A stretch of DNA of 64,000 nucleotides from Tupaia tana. Its lineage: Eukaryota > Chordata > Mammalia > Scandentia > Tupaiidae. The notes beneath the pieces are model-generated. The model saw only the letters and a program-made list of their open reading frames with translations, was not told the DNA's origin and ran no database searches. This document shows positions 31,513-41,701 of the stretch, piece after piece. The stretch lies in NCBI GenBank assembly GCA_026018925.1, contig JAKSZU010000002.1, positions 9,793,662 to 9,857,661 on the forward strand. The letters are read 5' to 3'. Each line of letters begins with the position of its first letter. The stretch's first letter is position 1. Both the position numbers and the translations under genes were made by a program.

Positions 31513-32278
31513 CTCTGCAAACTTTCTGAAGTCCCCTCCTGCATCCTCCATCTCCGTTATGCCCGAACAGTGGTGATATGTGATAACATCCTGAGATTTT
31601 CATCTTTAATTTCCCATGCTTCCACATCTTTCATGAACATTGACCTCTGTACTCTCCTTTGTATTTTATTGTATTTCTTATTTTTTACATTTAATTACTG
31701 TACATCTTTACAGCATACAAATGAACTTTCTGAGCATGACTATACTTACTAATCCAGTCAAAGATATTACTGTGCACAGTATCATCAACAGATAATTTTC
31801 CGTGTTTGTGTGCAGACTCTCCTTTAAAGAGACTTTCAGTATCTGTTTGTATCTCTGATAAAACTAGGGAAAATGACATTATCAGGGTTGGAGACCAGGA
31901 AAACAGATGGAAGAGGATTAGGGTCGGGGAGAAACCAAAACACATTCTCTTCTGCTGCACGGAGCCATCGCAGGGCCATTCTTCAGCTTGAAGAAATAAA
32001 CAAGCCCCGACCACATGGGGACATCTGAAGGCTGACAGTCGTGTTTAGTTGGGAAGATAATAAACAAAGAAGACGGTTACTTTTTAGAACTTTAATGTCA
32101 TTTTTGGCATTTTTAGTAAATCTTCACTTTTCGTAAATGTTCTTCTAAATTGTTACTTTGATTTTTTTAATAACCTGTTAGATGTACAACTTGTACAAAT
32201 CACATAGAAGTTTCCATGTATTTCTCTTTCTTTTAAATTTTATTAAGTTTCTTTATTGTAAACTAGCTGTTTAACTTT
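31513..32278. other. AT-rich, no gene seen
   Basis: Includes overlapping 61- and 107-codon frames without recognised features. Confidence 0.4.
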
Positions 32279-32575
32279 TTTTTTTTTGGTGAGGTTTACT
32301 TATCTCCTCATGAGCAAGAAAGACGAGAGAGAGGAAGAGCGAGCATCTCCATCTGGGTCTTGATGCCAGCATCTACCCAGCCTCAGCAGGCCCCAGTTCC
32401 TGGGCACGCTGAGGGAGGTCTCTCAGGGAGCCTGGGACCTCCCTGTGGGGGCCAGCTCCACTGTGCTGCCCCAGTCTGCACCGCCCTCATTTCTGTCCAA
32501 CACTTTCCAGGGCCTGGCTGCCAGGCTTATACCCATCAGCAACACCATACCAAGGGTGTAGGAAGATGAGAGACA
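32279..32575 (-). repeat. SINE, family D
   Basis: T tail, CTCATGAGCAAGAAAGACG, GTCTTGATGCCAGCATC, CAGCCTCAGCAGGCCCCAG, CTGAGGGAGGTCTCTCAGG, and a head region with GTGCTGCCCCAG. Confidence 0.65.
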
Positions 32576-33416
32576 GCCTCCCCCCTGTTTAGCATATTGC
32601 TGTCTTGAAAGTTTCAAAGCTGAGGGATTGAGAGTGTTGCTGGATCAGGGAAGGGACAGGGAAAGAGAGAGACACAAGACTCCTTTAGTTACTGTTTTTT
32701 ATTAAGATAAAATTCCCAAATTTTACTTTAATGGTTAATTCCACCCTTCCACCTGCAAATCACGACAGAAGCTGCCAGTGAGTGCCCAGAGTGGAGACCC
32801 AGTGCCATGAACCCGAAGGGGTCCTTGTTCCTGCAGGAGGGTGCTCCTCCCTGCCGGTGGAGTGGCTTAAGGAGGGCTGAGGCTTGCTCTCAGCATGCTT
32901 CGGGGTTCTGGTTTGGGAATGAGGTGCCAATGGTGGATGAATTTTCTGCAGAGCTTCTTGTCTACAAGGGCCTAGAAAATTCTCAGTTGCAAACTGTTGG
33001 CAGCAATCTCTTCTCCTCCAGTTCTCCATCCAGTCAGGACTTTGGACATGCACACACACGTGTGGTTATGCCGAACAACTGGCTTTTGACAAAGGCATAC
33101 AGGCGATGTGATGAAAGACGTTTTCTCAACAAATGGTTCCTGGGGTGGTTGCATTTCCATATGCAAACAAACAAAACTCAAAACTTGGACTCAGAACTTG
33201 AACCACCTACAAAAAAATTAACTAAAATCAGTTAGATCCGATCATAAAGTTCTAAACTACCAAACTTTAAGGCAGAATTACAGGAGAAAGCCTTTGTTAC
33301 CTTGGATGAGGAAAAGGTTTTATATATGTGACATCAGAACCACTATATGTAAAATAACAAATTGATAAATTGTACTTCATTAACATTTAAAATGCTGTTC
33401 TTCAAAAGACTCCATT
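32576..33416. other. Mostly unassigned; a short SINE body fragment near 32980-33075
   Basis: AATCTCTTCTCCTCCAGTTCTCC followed by GGACTTTGGACATGCACACAC matches a SINE body in reverse. The rest is unassigned and AT-rich to the right. Confidence 0.4.
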
Positions 33417-33433
33417 AAGAAAATGAAAAGACA

Positions 33434-33704
33434 GAGGGGACCAGCAGTTAGCATAATGGCCATGTCGCTGGACTCCCACATAGTCGACTATGGTTTGCAT
33501 CCTGGACCCGGTGGCTTAAAACTCATGCTGGGCGCATGTGCGTGCGTGCCCAAGATCCTGAGAGGAGAATGGAGGAGAAGGGATTGCGGCGTGGCCATCC
33601 CCTCTCTGGGGTGATTTCTCGCTTTCTGTCTCTGTCTCTCTCTGTTTGTCTGGCGAGCGCACGCGCCCTATAGCGAAAAACCTCTCCAAAAAAAGAAAAA
33701 AAAA
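33434..33704 (+). repeat. tRNA-derived SINE, family A, young
   Basis: Full head, body and A tail. Perfect 17-base duplication AAGAAAATGAAAAGACA at 33417-33433 and 33705-33721. Confidence 0.92.
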
Positions 33705-33799
33705 AAGAAAATGAAAAGACAAACAATGAATAGGGAGAAAATCTTTGCAGAGCTTATGTCCAGACTAAGGAAATTGTCCCTGCTTTTCCTTTATTCACG

Positions 33800-33998
33800 A
33801 AGGCGCCCGTGCATGATAGCTCCCCCTCGGGGGTGCTCACAACGCCCCTTCCTCTGGTCCTCTAGCCGTGGGATCCTGGCCACTCGCATGCACGCAGGTC
33901 TTCAGGCTGGCCAGGCCGGGGATCTGAACCACCGTCTCCATGAGGGATCCAGCTTTTCTTGAGCAGTGCATGACTACTGAACTGCAGGGCCAGCCCTG
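33800..33998 (-). repeat. tRNA-derived SINE, family C, diverged
   Basis: CTCCCCCTCGGGGGTG, GGCCACTCGCATGCACGCAGG, GGATCTGAACCACCGTC and a head ending GAACTGCAGGGCCAGCCC. Confidence 0.6.
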
Positions 33999-34912
33999 TT
34001 CACTTTAAATGAGCAGTTCGTTGTATGTCAATAAGCAATGATCACATATTAATAGTATCTCACTAAAGCTTTTTAAATAAAAAAAACTTCCCTGAGCCTA
34101 TGCCAAGAGCTTTCCAGCAAAGCTCCCACATCAAAAGCAGAGATAAGGTGGTGCCAAGCTGCACACCCGGGGTCATCTGTGAGGAAGAGGCTGCCAGCCA
34201 CGTGAGCTTCCTGTGGAAGGGCTAGGCAGCAGGCCTGGGAGAGCGTGGGGAGAGCAGCGGGGCTGGCAGCGTGGCTCGTCCGTGGCTGAGCCCCATCCTG
34301 ACACGCAGCCTTGGAGAAGCAGAGACTTCGTGGCAGTAAAGTCCCGAGCGACTTGCTGTTGGACACATCGGGATTTGGCTCCTGGCTCTGGCACACACTA
34401 GCGCTAGCTTTCCCTCTTTGACCTGAGTGTGCTCAGGGTCAAGGGTCGGGGCAGGGGAACGGTCAACCCCTAGAGCCTGCAGTGAGGACTCAAACGTGCT
34501 GCTGAGGAAGAGGAATTTGGTCTTCACTTTTCTAGAGCTGAATTTAATTTCGACTTTGAGCCCTCAACTCACTGGCACACAGATATCGGTCTATTTGGCG
34601 GGTCCCTGTCCTCAGAGTAACTTCTAAGTGAAGAGGTGTGTGTGGGGCCCTCCCACTCCCTGGGGGCTCACACTTGTGTGGGGTCCTCCGCGGCCCGTGG
34701 TCTTTCTTTGGCTGCCCAGTGCCCAGCTCCCATCAAGTCATGCCCGTGAGCTCGGCCTCTGCAATCCAGTTGCCCTCCGCTTCTTACACGCACAGGATGG
34801 AGGGGCCTGGGCTCTGGGTGCAGCTTGGGTGGGAAGCCTGGCTCAGCCAGTTCCCAGCAAGGACTAGATCTTTGTTTTCACAACTGAAAATAGTGGGGGA
34901 CTAACAGGGATT
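33999..34912. other. No gene seen; possible MIR trace near 34330-34430
   Basis: TTTGGCTCCTGGCTCTGGCACACACTAGC resembles the MIR 5' part, too diverged to be sure. GC-rich around 34640-34870. Short frames on both strands only. Confidence 0.35.
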
Positions 34913-34930
34913 AAAATAACTTAACCTGGG

Positions 34931-35402
34931 ACCAGCAGGTAGCATGGAAGTTAAGGCAGTTGGATCCCACGTGGCCGATAGTCCCTGATCTGGCGGTTTC
35001 AAAATCATGCCGAGTGTGTGTGTGTGTGTGTGTGTGTGTGCGCACAGTGTGCCCAAAATCCCAAGAGGAGAATGAAAGAAAACAGATTATACGGGGACCA
35101 GCAGGTGGCGTGGTGGTTAAGGCGCTGGATACTCCCACATGGCCGATCATGGTTCAAGTCCTGGACCTGATGGCTTGCTTTCTCACCCTCTTGCTTTCTG
35201 TCTCTCTCTGGTCAAATTTAAAATAAATGAATGAGTAAATAAAAATTAAATAAATAAATCTTTAGAGAGAAAAAAAAAAAAGAAAACAGATTGTGGTGTG
35301 GTCATCCCTTGGGGGAAAGGTGATTTCTCACTTTCTCTGTCTCCTTCTGGCAAGTGCATGTGCCCTGTTAATAACTAAAGTAATAATAAAGTAAAACGAA
35401 AC
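34931..35402 (+). repeat. Family A-like SINE, split by a family B SINE
   Basis: Head with CAGCAGGTAGCATGG, a (TG)n body, then the body resumes after the nested SINE with GTGGTCATCCCTTGGGGG and CCTTCTGGCAAGTGCATGTGCCC. An 18-base duplication AAAATAACTTAACCTGGG is at 34913-34930 and 35403-35420. Confidence 0.88.
35089..35280 (+). repeat. Family B SINE nested in a family A-like SINE
   Basis: GGGGACCAGCAGGTGGCGTGGTGGTTAAGG head, B box GGTTCAAGTCC, short body ending CTCTGGTCAAATTT, A-rich tail. Duplication AGAAAACAGATT at 35077-35088 and 35281-35292. Confidence 0.9.
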
Positions 35403-35420
35403 AAAATAACTTAACCTGGG

Positions 35421-35637
35421 GAGGCCCCATGGCCTGGTGATTGGGGGAGCCAGACCCCACACTGCCGACCATGCTGTTAGAATCCTAACCCCGCAGGCTC
35501 CTGGGTGTGCATACTTACAATCCCAAGGGGTGGAGAAATGGAGAAGGGATTGCAGTGTGACCACGGCCCAATGGGATGCTTTCTCCTTCTCTCTGTCTGT
35601 CTCTCCCCAGCAAGCGCACATGTCCTCTAACAAAAAA
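35421..35637 (+). repeat. Family C SINE
   Basis: GAGGCCCCATGGCCTGGTGATTGG head, body with GAGAAATGGAGAAGGGATTGC, ending CAGCAAGCGCACATGTCCTCTAAC. Abuts the preceding SINE's target-site duplication. Confidence 0.85.
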
Positions 35638-35645
35638 CAGCTTAG

Positions 35646-35908
35646 CGGGACCAGCAGTTAGCGTAATGGCTATGTCGCTGGACTCCCACGTAGTCGACTG
35701 CGGTTCGCGTCCTGGACCTGGTGGCTTAAAACTCACACCGGGTGTGTGTGTGTGCGTGCCCAAGATCCCGAGAGGAGAATGGAGGAGAAGGGATTGTGGC
35801 GTGGCCATCCCCCCTGGGGGGTGATTTCTCGCTTTCTATCTCTCTGTCTCTCTGTCTGGCGAGCACATGCACCCTATAGCAAAAACCTCTCAAAAAAAAA
35901 AAAAAAAA
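35646..35908 (+). repeat. tRNA-derived SINE, family A, young
   Basis: GGGACCAGCAGTTAGCGTAATGG head, complete body, A tail. Fourth SINE in this 1 kb cluster. Confidence 0.92.
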
Positions 35909-37052
35909 TAGCTCACAGAATTGTAAAAATCAAATGAGCCGGTACTTGAAACAGTGCCTAGAACACACGAGTCTTCAATATATGATCTTTGTTTTGTCAT
36001 GTCAGAGTCAGCCCTTCTGCCTGGGCTCCTCCTGGTCCCTCCTGGTTCTACCCCCGGCAAGGTGGAACCTACCTCCTCGGATCCTTTCCCTCCAAAATGA
36101 TCTAAGGAGTCTGAGGGAGGGAGGAGGCAGGTCCAGGGCCCCAGAACCCACTCTCTCATGACGCCTATCTTTAGAGAAGCCTAACCCTGGGAATCCTTAT
36201 CTTGCTTTGGGAGGAAGGGGAAGGGCCAGACCGTCTGCACGCCCACACCCAGCACCGCCTCCTTTGCATCTGCATTCTGCCCTGCAGGTCTGGGGTGAGC
36301 CCCAGATGCAGCTGCCCTGCAGGACTGAATGCAGGAGGCCCACCCCTTGTCAACATTTTCCAGATGTTAACTTCTGCCTAACTCTTGCTCTGTGGTCCAA
36401 GAGGGGGCAGCAGATGCCGAGGGGCAGCTGCGATGGAAGGCCCCTGGGACCCTGCCGGCCCACGAGTTCTGCTTCTCTGGCTAGAATCAGAGTCTCTGCT
36501 GAATCCGGCCTCTCGGAGCTTGTGCGCAGGAGGAGGCCAGTACCTTTCTAACGTCCTCCACAGAGATCAGGCTCAGGGTCCTGGGTGAGGAGGACGGAAT
36601 TGGTCGGCCCCTGCTCTATTTTTTCTGGGATGCGCTCCAAGGGGAGCTTAATAGATAAGCTGGAAATGTTCTATAAGAGAATTTAGGCAGAAAAAATGAT
36701 GTGGAAGGGTGATGTGTTCCTGCCACCTTGTGGCAATACCATTCTCTGGCTTCTTTAGTGATGAGGCGGAGACGAAGAGGCTGTCAGGCTCACAGACTTC
36801 CCAGACAGAGCAGGCGTGTAACGCTGCACAGCGTCTTACTGACGGCCCTGTGCTTCCCATGAGGAACAGGCCATAGACAGGAAACCTACCACGGTCAGAC
36901 CCCGAGGCTGTGTTCCTTCCACAAACACTTCTCACTGTAAGCAGAGAGCTGTGTGAGGTTACATATATACACAGGCTGTCCTCACTGAGCTTGAAATACA
37001 CACCATGGACGTTTTCATACCTATCTGTATTGCAAGACAAAAACAATAACAA
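35909..37052. other. No gene seen
   Basis: About 1.1 kb. The + frame 36207-36551 (114 codons) has no recognised domain. Probably unique non-coding sequence. Confidence 0.4.
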
Positions 37053-37385
37053 GGGGCCAGCAGTTAGTGTAATGGCTATGTCGCTGGACTCCCACGTCGT
37101 CAACTGCGGTTCGAGTCCCGGACCCAGTGGCTTAAACTCACGCCGGGCGCGTGTGCGTGCGTGCCCAAGATCCCGAGAGGAGAATGGAGGAGAAGGGATT
37201 GCGATGTGGCCATCCCCCCCTGGGGGGGTGATTTCTCACTTTCTGTCTTTCTGTCTCTTTCTGTCTTTCTGGCGAGCGCATGCGCCCTATAGCAAAAAAA
37301 AAAAAAAAACCTCTCCAAAACAAACAAACAAACAAACAAACAATAAAACAAAAACAAAACAAAAAACCCACAAACAAACAAGCAA
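37053..37385 (+). repeat. tRNA-derived SINE, family A, young, with long (CAAA)n tail
   Basis: Head GGGGCCAGCAGTTAGTGTAATGG, intact B box GGTTCGAGTCCC, complete body, then about 70 bases of CAAA-type tail. Confidence 0.9.
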
Positions 37386-37395
37386 ACAACATTTT

Positions 37396-37567
37396 TCTTT
37401 GAATAATAATTTATTTATTTATTTTCATTTGTTATTATTACTATTTTTAAATTTGACCAGAGAGAGAGAGAGAAAGGGAGAAAGCAAGCTGCCAGGTCCA
37501 GGACTCGAACCGCAGTTGACCATGTGGGAATCTAGCTGTCCTTAACCACCATGCCACCTGCTGGCCC
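37396..37567 (-). repeat. Family B SINE
   Basis: AT-rich tail, AAATTTGACCAGAGAGAG, GCTGCCAGGTCCAGGACTCGAACC, head to CACCTGCTGGCCCC. Tail to tail with the preceding SINE. Confidence 0.85.
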
Positions 37568-39139
37568 CAACAACTACATATTATATTAGGAGTCTGGCTA
37601 AACAGAGGCAGCATTGGGGATTGGGGAAGGTCTACTAAGAGAGGTGGCATCTGAGCCCGGGGAGTCACCTTAAGGCATGAAGGATGCTGGGTGGAGGGAG
37701 AAGCTGAACTGTGGTGGTTTCAACAGAGGGCTCGGCCAAGCCTGTGTGAAGCTCTGAAAGCAGGATGGCCCTTCGTGGGCTGGCTGTGCTGTGCCGCACT
37801 GGACTGGTTTCTGTGGCTCCGACCAGCCAGGTCCTGAGCCCACTGTGTGCATCTTCTAACTCCTCATTCAGTGATGTCAGGTGGATCTGAAAGTCTACCT
37901 GGTGGGAGTATTTACCCCACAGGAATTGCTAATATTACAAACCAGGACTTTTCTTCCCAGAGAACTGGTCGTTAAATATTTACCAGTACATACGTTTATG
38001 TCCCGAGTGAGGTAAGAGGAATGAGTCTTTGTATCTTTGTATCAACTAATCGTTGGATGAGCACTGTCCCTGGAGAGGCACCTTAGGTGGGATAGCTCCC
38101 TTCAGCTGAGGACCGTACCTAGAGAACACAGCTGTGAGCTTCTGCAGAAAACAGTCCTTGTTTTTAGGGAAATTAGTGCCTTGAAGGGGAAGTAGGAGCA
38201 GCACACGAAGCATCCACTATGGTCCACCTCTTCCCACTGCTTCATATAGTAAGTTAACCTCCTCCAGAAACAGCTACATCAAGGTTCGGATTACTCTCTT
38301 ATCCTGGGGGAACATATGAGAATAATATTGGTCTTCTTTGCTGCAGGTAGTCCTGAGGCCACAATCGCTACCTGTCTCTCTCTGACACTAGCCATTTTAG
38401 ATTCCCCTCCCTCTCAGCCATACCTGCTGGTCTAGGTAGCTCACCTGGTGGGATGACCTGGACCCTCATCTCCAGTCATCAAGCCCTACTTGACTATAAC
38501 TGCTGTGTGATGTCTGGGTGCCATGGGGACTGAGAAGGGGATACCAAGAGAACCTCATGGATCGCTGGTCATGAGTGCATTTCCCATGTCCTTTCTAGAT
38601 AAGGCCTGCTAGTCTGATGAATCCTTTTCTAGCCACTACTCTACTGGAACTAGGACACCTGGGGGCAGCTGTGGCCTCGGTGAAGACTTTCTTCTCTGAG
38701 AACCAGGCCCTCTCACCCACAGATAACAGATCCTTTGGGAGGTCCATTCATCCACCCTTTATCAAGTGTGTTCCACGTGCAATGTTCTTCAGGCCCCTAA
38801 AAATCGTCCTGGTTTCCACTTGGTGGTAGCTGAACCGTTATCCCATGGTTTGAACTCAGGACAGTTCACAGCTGTGCTCCCTTCGAAGTGTGCCCCCAAA
38901 GTGCTGCCTGCTGCAGGTGAGGATTTTCCTCGCTCACAAACAAGAGCATGGAAAATGTGATGTTTTCTGTCCCAACAGGGCCTGGTAGGGAATAACTGGG
39001 CCACCTCAAGGGCTAGCATCATGTGCTTATAAAATTAGGGATGGGCTTCTTATCCTGTCTAGGTGCAATGCTTCCTTTCCCGTCAGCAAACTGAACATCT
39101 CTTTTTAAGTCAGTTATGACACAGATAATGTGGGATTTA
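37568..39139. other. No gene seen; 1.6 kb without named repeats
   Basis: Unusually SINE-free for this window. Even base composition and short frames only (for example 38617-38829 and 38766-38960 +). It might be a very old repeat I could not place. Confidence 0.35.
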
Positions 39140-39326
39140 AAAAAAACTGAAGAATTATTTTTATTTAATGTTATTTATCATTATCATTTTAAAATTTGAC
39201 CAGAGAAAAACAGTGAGAGACAGGGAGAGGGAAAGTGAGAAAGCAAGTGCCCAGACTGGGACTTGAGCCGCAGTCAGCCATGTGGGAGTCCAGCATCCTA
39301 ACCACCACACCATCTGCTGGCCCCAA
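39140..39326 (-). repeat. Family B SINE
   Basis: AT-rich tail, AAAATTTGACCAGAGAAAAAC, GGGACTTGAGCCGCAGTCAGCC, head to CACCATCTGCTGGCCCC. Confidence 0.85.
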
Positions 39327-40449
39327 TAATGCAAGATTATTTATCATGACCCTTTCTTGTTCCTCATACACCCCCTCACTATTTTAGGATTTTTAGACTG
39401 AATTTTAGATTATTTAGGAGGTTGTTATCTTAGAGGGTATAAAATTCCAAAAGTGAAATTAATTTAATTCTCTTCAAATGGAGAAGAGTAGAGAAGGAAG
39501 ATGATCCGAACAAATAAAGGGAAAGTGTCGCTATTCCTAAAATATTGGGACTGATAACAACAGGCTCTCTTTTACGCCTTAGTTGCTCAGGGCGTGTATT
39601 TTTGCCTCCTAAGCTGGATTCTTCATTCCTTGGTGCATCTCTTGACCTTGCTTGGTGTTTACCACAACCAGGAAAGGTAGGAGCTGGGGAACCGTCAATG
39701 GAAGAGCAAGTCAGGTCATTCATGCTAGAGAGAAGATCCCTGGGAATTTCTTGACCAACTTGATTTTCAGCTTTGCAATAAATAGACCATAACAGGTCGG
39801 CCTACAGGGAGGCCCCACCTGATGTCAGGCCACTTCCAAATGCCTAATCTAGAAACTTCCTTTTGGCATCTATGTCTCTCTTGTCCCTCTATGCTCAGGA
39901 AAATGGAGTAATCACCATTGGGATCTCATATTCTTACTCATCGCCAACTCCTTTATTGAACTCCTCTTGTGGACGTGGCCTTGAGTAGGCATTCGTTTAT
40001 ATAGTGGGTGAAACATAATAAAAAAGTGATTGCAAAGTCGGAGCCTTATGAAGGTTTTTAAAAAGAAAAGCTTGCTGAGATAGAAGATGTAGCGAGAGCA
40101 ACTTTTTAGATCATCAGCAGCGACCTCACCACATCCAAGAAGGAGCACATTTCCTCAGTGGGCACGGGAAAGGGCCTTGAGGCAGGAAAGAGTTTGGCGT
40201 GTCTGCCGTTCCAACGGGAGACCAGTGGGCAAAAGCTTAGCGAGCTGGCTGGGGTGGGGAGGGGGGCGTGAAACCAGAGACTTCAGGTCAGAGGCCAGTG
40301 CGTGGATCAAGTTACAAGAGCAATTGCAGTCACCATGTTTTTAGCAGGAGGGCCAGGACTCCAGGGAAGGCACAGAAGTCCCCCTCCACCAGCACAGGCC
40401 TGCAGAGATGGCGCTTTGCTCTTTCTAGTAACTGAATTTGAAATTTTTA
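39327..40449. other. No gene seen
   Basis: About 1.1 kb unassigned, with no convincing frame or repeat. Confidence 0.35.
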
Positions 40450-40668
40450 TATTGTATTTTATTTTTTAATTGCCAGAGGGTTCGTATATGTGCGTTCAGC
40501 AGAGACGGGAGGGGAGGGAAACGCCCCCCAGGGTGGTGTGGTCATGCTGCAGCCCCAGCTCCATTTCTCCATCCCACCAGGATCCGGGGCATGGCCTGGG
40601 GCGTTTCTCAGGCCACTAGGGTCAGGATTTGAACTGTGTTAGGCTGTGTGGGATCAGACTCCCTTAGA
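40450..40668 (-). repeat. Family C SINE
   Basis: TTTTTTAATTGCCAGAGGGTTCG, CAGCTCCATTTCTCCATCC, GTCAGGATTTGAACTGTG and a shortened head. Confidence 0.75.
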
Positions 40669-40677
40669 TGGCCTGTA

Positions 40678-40905
40678 TTACTTTTTTTAAAGTTTGTTTC
40701 TTCCATGAGACAGAGGCAGAGACAGGAAGAGAGATGACACCCAACAGAGTCTCTGTCGCAGTCCAGCACCCCTCAGCCAGCCCCAGGTCATGGGCATGTG
40801 TGTTACGCTCAGGGAGGTCTCTGGACCTGAACCTAGGACGTTGCCATGCGGGGTCAGCCTCACAGACATTATGTTTTGCTGCTGTGCCATAGCCCAGCCC
40901 ACAGC
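40678..40905 (-). repeat. SINE, family D
   Basis: TTTCTTCCATGAGACAGAGG, CACCCCTCAGCCAGCCCCAGG, CTCAGGGAGGTCTCTGGACC, head GCTGCTGTGCCATAGCCCAGCCC. Confidence 0.8.
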
Positions 40906-41430
40906 GGGACTTCTCCAAAACGGAATTCAACTTTTCCTTCCTTCGGTGGAGGACAGCTTGGTCTTGCCCTGCTCGAGTGGCTTCCAGTCCACAGCAGACT
41001 CTTTCGGAAAACCACTTGGTTTCACAGGATTCTCCCCAACCACCCCACTTCGTCCCTTCTCCCCAGGTGGCATCTGGGTTCAGGGGAGGCATGCACACCC
41101 TCCTGGTAGGAGGTGTTCTGTGGTCCCTGTCATCTGGTTTTTGCTGACCACCAAGGAGGTGTGCGGACGGTCCTGCGAGGACACACATTACCGGTCGGCT
41201 TCGTTGGTCTTCTTTGTCCCTGTCGGGAGAGCCCTCAGGGGACCACTGGACCCTGAGCTATTTTCGCCACTCCCTGCTGCCCTGTCCTGCTCCGTGGAGC
41301 TCCTCGAAAGCCCATCTTCCTGAGCCCCTCGGCCTTGCCGCCAGCCACTCAGGTGCCCGGCATAATGCACAAATCTTCCTTGGGGTGTGTAGCCGCCAGG
41401 GCTACCCTGAGAGCCAGGCATTCCTGTTTA
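40906..41430. other. No gene seen
   Basis: GC-rich, with a 177-codon + frame starting inside the SINE (40790-41323) and no recognised domain. Judged non-coding. Confidence 0.4.
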
Positions 41431-41442
41431 CCTGGGGTTTCT

Positions 41443-41689
41443 TTTTTCTTTTCTTTTTTTGAGAGAGATTTTTGCTATAGGGCGTGTGTGCTTGCCAGAC
41501 AGACAGAAAGCAAGAAACCACTCCCTGGGAGGATGGCCACGCCGCAGTCCCTTCTCCATCCTCCTCTCGGGATTTTGGACACACATGCACACATGCCTGG
41601 TGTGAGTTTTAAGCCGCCAGGTCCGGTACACAAACAGCGGTTGACTACGTGGGAGTCCAGTGTCTTAACCATTATGCCACCTGCTGGTC
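41443..41689 (-). repeat. tRNA-derived SINE, family A
   Basis: GAGAGAGATTTTTGCTATAGGGCG, body, head to CCACCTGCTGGTC. Duplication CCTGGGGTTTCT at 41431-41442 and about 41690-41701. Confidence 0.9.
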
Positions 41690-41701
41690 CCTGGGGTTTC
41701 T

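Noticed and set aside
36910-37545. 211-codon + frame
   Set aside because: Mostly SINE body and CAAA tail; the same peptide text (MAMSLDSHVV...) recurs in many family A SINEs.
40790-41323. 177-codon + frame in GC-rich DNA
   Set aside because: Starts in a family D SINE and shows no recognisable protein feature.
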